A stretch of DNA of 64,000 bases from Pontibacillus sp. HMF3514 (lineage in GTDB: Bacteria > Bacillota > Bacilli > Bacillales > BH030062). The position numbers were made by a program, and so were the translations under genes. The stretch is taken from the NCBI RefSeq assembly GCF_009858175.1, contig NZ_CP047393.1, forward strand, positions 3,906,001 through 3,970,000. The letters run 5' to 3'. This document shows, piece by piece, positions 57,391-64,000 of this stretch (position 1 is the first letter of the stretch; each line of letters opens with the position of its first letter). The notes below the pieces were generated by a model. That model saw nothing but the letters and a program-made list of their open reading frames with translations. It was not told where the DNA came from and made no database searches.

Positions 57391-58550
57391 CAGAAACCTC
57401 CTTGCAATCCGACTTTAATTTCTTCAATAGCTCTTATGAATTGTTCTACTTCCTCAATCGTATTATAGGGACCAAAGCTTACACGGACAGCTCCTCCATC
57501 CTCTATAGTATTCATAGATTCATGACTTAGGGGTGTACAATGAATCCCACCTCTTACACAAATCTCATAATGTTGATCTAAAATCATTGTCACTTCTTGC
57601 GATGGAATTCCATCGATATTAAACGCAATAACACCTACGCGACTTTGGAGGTCTTTTGAACCATACACTGTAACTCCTTCTATACCATCCAGTCCATGTG
57701 AACAACGTTCTAGTAACATTGTTTCACGTGAAACAATTTCTTCCATACCCCATTCCTCAATTGCTTTTATGGAAGCATTCAAACCTGCTATCCCAGGAGT
57801 GTTTAATGTTCCACTTTCATATTGTTCTGGCCAAACAGTAGGTTGGTCTACAGATTCGGAGTATTTACCTGTTCCACCGTGAATAAGTGGAAGTAAAGGA
57901 ATTTCCCCTTCTACTATCAGGACTCCTATACCTTGAGGTCCTAACAAACCTTTATGCCCCGGAATAGCTAGCATATCAATTTGCTCCTCCTTCATTGATA
58001 TAGGAAGGATCCCAGCTGTTTGTGAAGCATCAAGAAGTACTTTAATTCCTTTTGATTTTGCTACGCGTATCATGGAATGAATAGGTAAAATGTCTCCTGT
58101 GAGATTGGAAGCATGATTTAGAATGAGCAGTTTAGTATTTGATTGAATAACTTCTCTTAAAACCTGTTCGATATTACCTTCACCCAAGGGATTTATATAT
58201 GTAACCTGTAAGTTTTTATTTTTCCTAATGGCTTCCAATGGACGACGAACAGCATTATGTTCAAAGGTTGTAGTTATAACATGATCGCCTTCTTGAAAGG
58301 GAAAACCTTTTATGGCCTGGTTCAATCCAGCTGTTGCACTGGGCAAAAAAAGAACTTTCTCAGGATGAGAGCTATCAAAAAAAACAGATAGACGTTTCCT
58401 GGTTTCATCAATTACCTCAGTAGCTTTTCGAGATAAGGCATGTCCCCCTCGCCCTGGATTAGCACCATACTCTGTTAACGCTTGAGTAACAGCCTCAACT
58501 ACACCTGGTGGTTTCGGAAAAGAAGATGCCGCTTGATCGAAGTAAATCAT
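57390..58550 (-). CDS. Class V aminotransferase / cysteine desulfurase-like enzyme
   Basis: A 386-residue PLP enzyme. YFDQAASSFPKPPGVVEAV opens it; FEHNAVRRPL is the cofactor-stacking His region; LLDASQTAGILPI binds PLP; AIPGHKGLLGPQGIGVL holds the Schiff-base Lys; the active-site Cys lies in ICVRGGIHCTPLSHE. It resembles the cysteine-desulfurase family protein group related to CsdA/SufS, which may mobilise sulfur from cysteine. A perfect parS site lies inside its coding sequence. It is coupled to the DUF554 gene downstream. Confidence 0.88.
   Translation of the reverse strand: MIYFDQAASSFPKPPGVVEAVTQALTEYGANPGRGGHALSRKATEVIDETRKRLSVFFDSSHPEKVLFLPSATAGLNQAIKGFPFQEGDHVITTTFEHNAVRRPLEAIRKNKNLQVTYINPLGEGNIEQVLREVIQSNTKLLILNHASNLTGDILPIHSMIRVAKSKGIKVLLDASQTAGILPISMKEEQIDMLAIPGHKGLLGPQGIGVLIVEGEIPLLPLIHGGTGKYSESVDQPTVWPEQYESGTLNTPGIAGLNASIKAIEEWGMEEIVSRETMLLERCSHGLDGIEGVTVYGSKDLQSRVGVIAFNIDGIPSQEVTMILDQHYEICVRGGIHCTPLSHESMNTIEDGGAVRVSFGPYNTIEEVEQFIRAIEEIKVGLQGGF
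57720..57735. promoter_or_regulatory. parS site (perfect) inside the cysteine desulfurase-like gene
   Basis: TGTTTCACGTGAAACA, an exact 16-bp palindromic parS. Many Bacillus parS sites lie within genes near oriC, and this one is inside codons that encode ETM-type sequence without harm to the frame. Confidence 0.93.
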
Positions 58551-58680
58551 CTAAACACCCTTCCTATTAGAATTTAAATTTGATTCTACAATGTTTTTGG
58601 GATAACGAGCAGGATTATGATGATTATACAGTACACCTATGAATCTAACCCACACAATAACGTTTAACATGGCCATTAAA

Positions 58681-58714
58681 AAAAAGCCCGCTACTTATGA
58701 AAAAGTAGCAGGTT
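58681..58714 (-). terminator. parAB terminator
   Basis: CCTGCTACTT pairs with AAGTAGCGGG on the minus strand and is followed by CTTTTTTTT, just after the parB stop at 58723. Confidence 0.9.
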
Positions 58715-58722
58715 AGTTATGA

Positions 58723-59565
58723 TTATTGATCGAGTACTTGTAAAATACGATTTAAATCATCTTCAGAGAAAAATTCTATTTCAATTTTCCCTTTACGTTT
58801 CCCTTTATGAATTTTCACTCCAGTGCCAAACCTTTCTTGTAAAGCATTTTCGCGCTCTTGAATGAAAACATCTTTTTTCTCTTTTGATTTCTTTCTTTTC
58901 TGAACTGCTTTTTCATTCATATTTATAATGATCTGTTCAACTTGGCGTACATTTAAGCCTTCTTTTCGAATCTTTTCTACGAGTGGCATGAGCTGCTCTT
59001 TATTCTTTAAACCAAGTAAAGCTCGTCCATGGCCCATCGTTAGTTCACCATTATTAATCAAGGCCCCAACTTGTTCAGGAAGTGATAGTAAACGAACAAG
59101 GTTAGCAATATGCGGTCTACTTTTTCCAAGTCGTTTGGCTAATTGTTCCTGAGTCATTCCGAGCTCTTTCATTAAATTTGAATACGCCTGGGCTTCTTCC
59201 ATAGGTGTTAAATCTTCTCGTTGTAGGTTTTCTAGCAATGCTAATTCCATCATGTTGTCATCAGTTAAGTCTCGGATTACTGCAGGAATGGTATCTAAAC
59301 CGGCTTCTTTAGCTGCTCTAAAGCGTCTTTCTCCAACTACAATTTCGTATCCTTTAATACTAGTACGAACAATAATTGGTTGAAGAATACCATGTTGAAT
59401 AATGGATTCTTTTAGCTCTTCAATAGCATCAGCATGAAACGATTTACGAGGTTGATAAGGATTTGGTCTACATTCCTTAACAGGGACCTCTTGAACAGCC
59501 TCTTCCTCTTTTGCTTCTATATCAGGAAAAAAAGCGCTTATTCCTTTACCCAACCCTCTGGCCAT
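58723..59565 (-). CDS. parB: ParB (Spo0J) chromosome partitioning protein
   Basis: A 280-residue ParB/CTPase clamp. The N-terminal CTP-binding motif contains VGERRFRAAKEAGL (GERRxRA box); the HTH includes LGMTQEQLAKRLGKSRPHIA; the C-terminal dimerisation domain ends HKGKRKGKIEIEFFSEDDL. The ATG lies 20 bases inside the end of parA with AAAGGAAG in front. It binds parS, spreads on DNA, loads SMC and regulates ParA and DnaA. Confidence 0.97.
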   Translation of the reverse strand: MARGLGKGISAFFPDIEAKEEEAVQEVPVKECRPNPYQPRKSFHADAIEELKESIIQHGILQPIIVRTSIKGYEIVVGERRFRAAKEAGLDTIPAVIRDLTDDNMMELALLENLQREDLTPMEEAQAYSNLMKELGMTQEQLAKRLGKSRPHIANLVRLLSLPEQVGALINNGELTMGHGRALLGLKNKEQLMPLVEKIRKEGLNVRQVEQIIINMNEKAVQKRKKSKEKKDVFIQERENALQERFGTGVKIHKGKRKGKIEIEFFSEDDLNRILQVLDQ

Positions 59566-60319
59566 TAGACATCACTTCCTTTGCTAATTCTAAGTACACT
59601 TCGGCTCCGCGTGACTTAGGATCATATAAAATGATTGGCTGACCGTGACTTGGTGCCTCCCCTAATCGAATGTTACGAGGGATAACAGATTGGTAGACTT
59701 TGTCTTGGAAGTATTTCTTTACTTCCTCAATCACCTGTAAGCCTAAATTCGTACGTGCATCCAACATCGTCAATAGTACACCCTCGATCATAAGTTGCTT
59801 GTTTAGGTGTTTTTGAACTAATCGAACAGTATTTAATAACTGACTTAATCCTTCTAAAGCATAATATTCACACTGAACAGGAATTAATACGGTATCAGAT
59901 GCAGTTAAAGAATTGATCGTCAATAATCCTAATGATGGCGGGCAATCTATAATAACAAAATCATATCCGTCTTTTACAGAGTCAATTGCTTTTTTCAACC
60001 GAACCTCACGTGAGATTGTTGGGACTAACTCAATCTCCGCTCCTGCCAATTGAATAGTAGCCGGAATACAATCCAGATTTTCAACCATCGTAGAAACGCA
60101 TACATCTTCTGCTTCAGCGTTTTCGACTAGTACATCATACACACATTGATCCATATCAGCTTTGTCCAGTCCTACACCACTTGTCGCATTTCCCTGAGGG
60201 TCGATATCAACAAGTAGAACCTTATGATTTAAATAGGCTAAGCAAGCACTTAAATTTACCGCTGTTGTTGTTTTTCCTACTCCGCCTTTTTGGTTGGCAA
60301 CGGAGATCACTTTGCCCAT
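59546..60319 (-). CDS. parA: ParA (Soj) ATPase
   Basis: A 257-residue Walker-type ATPase with a deviant Walker A (ANQKGGVGKTTTAVNLSA), Walker A' (VLLVDIDPQGNATSG) and FVIIDCPPSLGLLTINSL. With ParB it moves origins and as monomer or dimer inhibits or stimulates DnaA (known in Bacillus). AGGTGACATC precedes the ATG. First gene of the parAB operon. Confidence 0.97.
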   Translation of the reverse strand: MGKVISVANQKGGVGKTTTAVNLSACLAYLNHKVLLVDIDPQGNATSGVGLDKADMDQCVYDVLVENAEAEDVCVSTMVENLDCIPATIQLAGAEIELVPTISREVRLKKAIDSVKDGYDFVIIDCPPSLGLLTINSLTASDTVLIPVQCEYYALEGLSQLLNTVRLVQKHLNKQLMIEGVLLTMLDARTNLGLQVIEEVKKYFQDKVYQSVIPRNIRLGEAPSHGQPIILYDPKSRGAEVYLELAKEVMSNGQRVG

Positions 60320-60485
60320 GATGTCACCTACCCCTATACTGACAAATCTATAATCCCTATTTTATCATTTTTTTCAAAAAATGAAGAAAAATTTTAAAAT
60401 CTAATTAAAAAACACAACTTAACACCCATTAAAAGGGATGTAAACGATTGCTTTTTAGCTGAAACTCAATAAACGGTTCAAAAAA

Positions 60486-60517
60486 TACCCATCTTAAGTT
60501 TAAACAGAAGATGGGAT
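60486..60517 (-). terminator. noc terminator
   Basis: CCCATCTT pairs with AAGATGGG (loop of 12), with T-rich sequence on the minus strand, eight bases after the noc stop. Confidence 0.8.
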
Positions 60518-60523
60518 AAAAAG

Positions 60524-61426
60524 CTACTTACGATTGTTTTTTGGTAATTTGATCGTGATTTGATAATAATCATCATGTTCTTCTTCATCAGTTTCAACAT
60601 TAATTCCTGTATCTGAAACCATGGTCAATGACTGACGAATTGTATTCATAGCAATTCGCATGTCTTTACTGATGCCTTTTAGCTTTGGCTTACTTTTCTT
60701 TGGGTCAGAAGTATCAAGCATTTTGGCAACGCGTTCTTCTGTTTGTTTTACATTTAAGCTCTTTTCGATAATCTCATTCAACAGCTTTTCTTGTTTTTCT
60801 GGATCTTTAAGAGCTATAAGTGCACGCGCATGTCTTTCCGTAATACTTTTTTCTAAGATTGCGTATTGGACAGCTTCAGGCAATTTCAATAACCTTAACT
60901 TATTAGCAATGGTCGATTGACTCTTACCAAGTCGTTGAGCTAAAGCTTCCTGTGTCAGGCCGTGTACTTCTAACAATTTGGCATAAGCCATTGCTTCCTC
61001 AATAACCGATAACTCTTCACGTTGGAGGTTCTCAATTAATGCTACAGATGCCGTTTGGGTCTCATCCATTTCACGGATAATAGCAGGTACCTCTCCCCAG
61101 CCAAGAGACTGAGCAGCTCTCCACCTACGTTCACCAGCAATTAGTTCAAAGCCTTCCGCTTCCTCTTGAAGCCTACGTACGACAATAGGTTGAATTAACC
61201 CGTGTGTATGTATTGTTTGGGCTAGTTCCTCAATTTTTTCATCATTAAAGATTGATCTTGGTTGGTAACGGTTTGGCTGAATTTGGTTTACAGGAACTTG
61301 AATCACTTCATCTGGATGATAGTCAGGTTCTTTCTCTTGTTCTTGCTCCTGACCTTGCTCGCCTGTTTCTTGATCCTCATCTGCTTTATCTCCAATTCCA
61401 AACAAACGGCTGAATGGGTGTTTCAT
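60524..61426 (-). CDS. noc: Noc nucleoid occlusion protein
   Basis: A 300-residue ParB paralogue. It starts [14 protein letters not shown], an amphipathic N-terminal membrane-binding helix typical of Noc, then an acidic Glu/Gln-rich linker, a [18 protein letters not shown] box and the [23 protein letters not shown]. It is distinguished from ParB by this N-terminus and by its place between rsmG and parA. It blocks FtsZ ring assembly over the nucleoid. Confidence 0.95.
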   Translation of the reverse strand: MKHPFSRLFGIGDKADEDQETGEQGQEQEQEKEPDYHPDEVIQVPVNQIQPNRYQPRSIFNDEKIEELAQTIHTHGLIQPIVVRRLQEEAEGFELIAGERRWRAAQSLGWGEVPAIIREMDETQTASVALIENLQREELSVIEEAMAYAKLLEVHGLTQEALAQRLGKSQSTIANKLRLLKLPEAVQYAILEKSITERHARALIALKDPEKQEKLLNEIIEKSLNVKQTEERVAKMLDTSDPKKSKPKLKGISKDMRIAMNTIRQSLTMVSDTGINVETDEEEHDDYYQITIKLPKNNRK

Positions 61427-61474
61427 CCTTGGTCACCACCTTCTTTACTCTCACAATGCTTAGGTAATCATGAA

Positions 61475-61490
61475 TGTTTCACGTGAAACA
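61475..61490. promoter_or_regulatory. parS site (perfect) upstream of noc
   Basis: TGTTTCACGTGAAACA, an exact parS palindrome 49 bases upstream of the noc start. ParB bound here could also affect noc transcription. Confidence 0.95.
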
Positions 61491-61710
61491 TGAACAGCAA
61501 TCCATTTAAAGAAAACTTATTTTTAACGTGCAAAAAAGCGCTTCAGCGGGAATGCTGCCGCGCATGCAATACCGTTTCTATCAACTCTATTTTTATTTTA
61601 TCATATTTATTAGAAAAATAGCAGTGACTGCTAGAAAATCTTTTCATTTCTTCCATAGTTCAAAACATTCATATGAACCTATCATAGCGATAGTAATAGT
61701 ATAAGAACAA

Positions 61711-62394
61711 CTATTTTGCTTTTTCTCCTTCTGGAACATAGGATATAGCTTGTTGGCCCATTTGCTTCCAACTGGCAATAAACTTCTCTTGGTCTATTTT
61801 ACGGTGAGGTTTGCTGTATAATGGATCATGGATATAGAAGTCATTACGATCATAACCTGTGATTAAAACACTATGTTCCTCAAAAGTTAGAGGGAATTCT
61901 CCTTGTTTCGTTTTCCATGATTGAAATTGTTCCTCAGATAATGGTTCAAATAAACTATTCGTGATCACCCAAACTGGTATTCCTCTATCTAGCATTGAAT
62001 ATAAATGTTTTTGACCTTTGCCCGTTAGATCTAAAACCCGATTGGGTATATATTTATTAGCTAGTTCATAGATAGGACCATGATAGACACCAAATCCAGG
62101 TATATTAAAGTCATACATATCACCGACGAACCCTTCATAGGGATTTCCCCTAAATCCATCTCCCATATAGAAAGGTACCTTTTTCACTTCAGAAGCAAGC
62201 TTCATTTTATCCACGTTCACCCCGGCATGCTGAAGTAGCATAGCCAAACTAGTTACTTCACACCCTCGTGGTAATTCTGGCATTTGTCGAATAAAAGGTG
62301 CTGAGATTCGTTTTTTGGCTCGAACTTTTCGTGTTGGAATAAAAATGGTTAGCAAAAACAAAAAGATTACCGTTATCGTTCGTAATAACTTCAT
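61711..62394 (-). CDS. C39-like cysteine peptidase, secreted
   Basis: A 227-residue protein with a signal peptide (MKLLRTITVIFLFLLTIFI, cleavage near VRA). The mature part is a peptidase_C39-like papain fold: catalytic Cys in LPRGCEVTSLAMLLQHAG, His in FEEHSVLITGYD, Asp in YIHDPL. ATG at 62394 follows GGGGGGAG; the in-frame codons before it have no support. Substrate is unknown; such secreted C39-like proteins are common near cell wall genes. It may be coupled to the gene 9 bases upstream. Confidence 0.87.
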   Translation of the reverse strand: MKLLRTITVIFLFLLTIFIPTRKVRAKKRISAPFIRQMPELPRGCEVTSLAMLLQHAGVNVDKMKLASEVKKVPFYMGDGFRGNPYEGFVGDMYDFNIPGFGVYHGPIYELANKYIPNRVLDLTGKGQKHLYSMLDRGIPVWVITNSLFEPLSEEQFQSWKTKQGEFPLTFEEHSVLITGYDRNDFYIHDPLYSKPHRKIDQEKFIASWKQMGQQAISYVPEGEKAK

Positions 62395-62418
62395 TTTATC
62401 TCCCCCCACTCTATATAT

Positions 62419-62829
62419 TTAAAAATTGAACATATTTTCAGTAAACTCAAAATTAATTTTCCCTGTTGAGTCAATTGATTTGGCAGTAACTGTAATCGTT
62501 CCAAAGTATCCTTTTTCAAAATATCCAATTGCTGTTTCTTTGTGTACCTGCCCCTTTTGGTCTTTATAATATAAGTTCATGTCGCTTTCTCCAGCTAAGT
62601 TTAATGGATTAACATGAAGATTGGAATTTCCTCCAGGAGATATGGGTTGTATTCTTATATCACCATCACTCCCTTTATATGATAAAAATAACTCAGGAGT
62701 CTCAGACTCAGTTTCATTTTTGAAGGTGAAATCAAAACCTTCGGAATCTAAGTACACTTCTTTCCAACCTATCGCAAAAGCTAAACCTACAACCAAAATG
62801 ATGCTTGCTATCGCTACATATTTTTTCAT
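62419..62829 (-). CDS. Small membrane-anchored or secreted protein of unknown function
   Basis: A 136-residue protein with an N-terminal hydrophobic helix (VAIASIILVVGLAFAIGW) and a beta-rich extracytoplasmic domain with repeated polar strands (GYFGTITVTAKSIDSTGKI). No Cys for lipidation is present, so it is anchored or cleaved. GGAGGGGAA precedes the ATG. It lies upstream of the C39-like peptidase on the same strand, and the two probably act together outside the cell. I do not recognise a family. Confidence 0.75.
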   Translation of the reverse strand: MKKYVAIASIILVVGLAFAIGWKEVYLDSEGFDFTFKNETESETPELFLSYKGSDGDIRIQPISPGGNSNLHVNPLNLAGESDMNLYYKDQKGQVHKETAIGYFEKGYFGTITVTAKSIDSTGKINFEFTENMFNF

Positions 62830-62966
62830 ATAAGTTCCCCTCCTTATAGGTACTGATTCCCTAATGGAAAACCTTTACTCTTTATGTTTAAATTTATTTT
62901 ATCTACATCTATATTTTTCCACATAATACAATAAAACAATCTAGCGTATGTCTTTACTTATATAAA

Positions 62967-63004
62967 AAGCACAGGAAGCATTTAAAAAAATACCTCCTGT
63001 GCTT
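62967..63004 (-). terminator. rsmG terminator
   Basis: AAGCACAGGA pairs with TCCTGTGCTT, with a long A+T-rich loop, and T-rich sequence on the minus strand after the rsmG stop. Confidence 0.85.
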
Positions 63005-63010
63005 AACTCC

Positions 63011-63733
63011 TTACTCTGCTGATAAGGGACTTTTATTTGGTGTTCCAGCTTTTCTTGGATACTTCTTTGGCGTTTTACGACGTTTATCAATAATAGCGAT
63101 ATTACGCTCACTATCCTCTTCTGGTAACGAGAAGGCGTGTACATCACGTACTTCTCCACCTAGAAATTGAACAGCAAACTCTGCATCCTTCATTTCATCC
63201 TTGAAGCCTGAAGCTTTCATTACGAGGAAGGCGCCCCCCACTTTAGTTAGTGGAAGACATAATTCACTTAATACAGATAAGCGTGCAACCGCTCGAGCTG
63301 TCACTACGTCGTATTGCTCACGGAACTTAGCATTTTTACCAAAATTCTCAGCGCGATCATGATAAAACGCTACATCAGTAAGCTCTAATTGAGTTGCTAA
63401 GTGGTTTAAGAATGTGATTCGCTTCTTTAATGAATCTACAATCGTTACTTTTAAATCGGGAAAAACAATTTTAAGTGGAATGCTTGGGAAACCTGCACCT
63501 GCTCCAACATCACAGATATGAAGAGGTTGGTTAAAATCCATATAGAAAGCTGCTGTTAACGAGTCATAGAAGTGTTTTAAATATACTTCTTGCTGATCTG
63601 TTATGGCAGTTAAATTCATCTTTTCATTCCACTCAACAAGTGTTTGAAAATACGTTTCAAATTGACTCATTTGTTTATCATTTAAGGTAATACCCTGCTC
63701 TTGTAAGGCTTGATAGAATGCTTCCGTATTCAT
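63011..63733 (-). CDS. rsmG: 16S rRNA (guanine527-N7)-methyltransferase RsmG
   Basis: A 240-residue SAM methyltransferase (formerly gidB) that methylates G527 of 16S r[20 protein letters not shown] is the SAM-binding motif; [32 protein letters not shown] and VMKASGF follow. GAAGGGATTGG precedes the ATG. The C-terminal tail is basic ([17 protein letters not shown]), as in the Bacillus protein. It is cotranscribed with mnmG. Confidence 0.97.
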   Translation of the reverse strand: MNTEAFYQALQEQGITLNDKQMSQFETYFQTLVEWNEKMNLTAITDQQEVYLKHFYDSLTAAFYMDFNQPLHICDVGAGAGFPSIPLKIVFPDLKVTIVDSLKKRITFLNHLATQLELTDVAFYHDRAENFGKNAKFREQYDVVTARAVARLSVLSELCLPLTKVGGAFLVMKASGFKDEMKDAEFAVQFLGGEVRDVHAFSLPEEDSERNIAIIDKRRKTPKKYPRKAGTPNKSPLSAE

Positions 63734-63751
63734 AGATCCAATCCCTTCACT

Positions 63752-64000
63752 TTAGGATTCATCCGCTACTTTAGCGATTTTCCCTTGTTCAATATAAACA
63801 AGTAAAATGGATACATCCGCAGGGTTAACCCCAGAAATACGTGAAGCTTGCCCAACAGATAATGGACGAACTTCTTTCAATTTTTCACGTGCTTCAGATG
63901 CAAGTCCATGAATATCATCATAATCGATATTTTCTGGGATCTTTTTCGTTTCCATCTTACGCATACGTTCAATTTGCTGATTGGATTTTTGGATATATCC
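63752..64000 (-). CDS. mnmG: MnmG (GidA) tRNA uridine modification enzyme, C-terminal part
   Basis: The 5' part of this gene lies past the right edge; 82 C-terminal residues are visible. [40 protein letters not shown] and [20 protein letters not shown] match the helical C-terminal domain that contacts MnmE and tRNA. The complete enzyme, with MnmE, makes the cmnm5 modification of wobble uridine. Its presence shows that mnmE and dnaA/oriC are just beyond the window. Confidence 0.97.
   Translation of the reverse strand, partial: GYIQKSNQQIERMRKMETKKIPENIDYDDIHGLASEAREKLKEVRPLSVGQASRISGVNPADVSILLVYIEQGKIAKVADES

Overview
The window is a low-GC chromosomal segment from an endospore-forming member of the Bacillaceae, probably a halotolerant relative of Pontibacillus, Halobacillus or Virgibacillus; the genus cannot be fixed from sequence alone. 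The evidence is a Bacillus-like origin-proximal gene order (mnmG end, rsmG, noc, parA, parB, yyaC, ychF, rpsF-ssb-rpsR, yybS, gdpP, rplI, dnaB, purA, tRNAs, walRKHIJ, htrA, rlmH), perfect parS sites, many sporulation-type families, AGGAGG ribosome binding sites and frequent TTG and GTG starts. The 5' end of mnmG, and so oriC, lies just past the right end. Most housekeeping genes are on the minus strand, co-directional with the leftward replication fork.

Right half (about 28-64 kb), core: chromosome segregation (noc, parA, parB and three parS sites), cysteine desulfurase-like enzyme, DUF554 protein, YyaC sporulation protein, YkvI transporter, MscS channel, YchF GTPase, ribosomal proteins S6/S18/L9 with SSB, GdpP c-di-AMP phosphodiesterase, replicative helicase, PurA behind a PurR-type operator, a Nudix hydrolase, tRNA-Glu, tRNA-Asp and tRNA-Phe with a stray tRNA-Phe 5' fragment, a LysM-G5-M23 cell wall hydrolase with a WalR box, the WalRKHIJ essential cell wall signalling operon, HtrA, a YyzF-like CxxH/CxxC protein overlapped by a cluster of DnaA boxes, a frameshifted small gene, an NhaC antiporter, an ACT-domain malic enzyme, glutamate dehydrogenase and RlmH.

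Left half (1-27 kb), accessory: this looks like a spore-surface locus interrupted by ordinary metabolic genes. It starts with a collagen-like (Gly-X-Thr) protein with a SPOCS/DUF3794-like N-terminus, followed by four glycosyltransferase-type genes, including a GT2-TPR-pyruvyltransferase fusion and a GT-D enzyme that share a tetratricopeptide module. PerR-controlled ahpC-ahpF and mqo follow, then a frameshifted csaB-like pyruvyltransferase, a CgeB-like glycosyltransferase, an amidase-SPOR-glucosaminidase and a 26-cysteine small protein. It ends with seven consecutive SPOCS-domain genes and a 1556-residue protein: an unknown glutamine-amidotransferase-like N-terminal domain, seven or eight DUF11 repeats and a C-terminal SPOCS domain.

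My reading, which is inference, is that the SPOCS proteins form a self-associating layer of the spore coat or exosporium. The giant DUF11 protein would be docked into it by its own SPOCS domain, the collagen-like protein would form a nap, and the glycosyltransferase and pyruvyltransferase genes would decorate these surface proteins. This SPOCS array is the best candidate for an undescribed system in the window.
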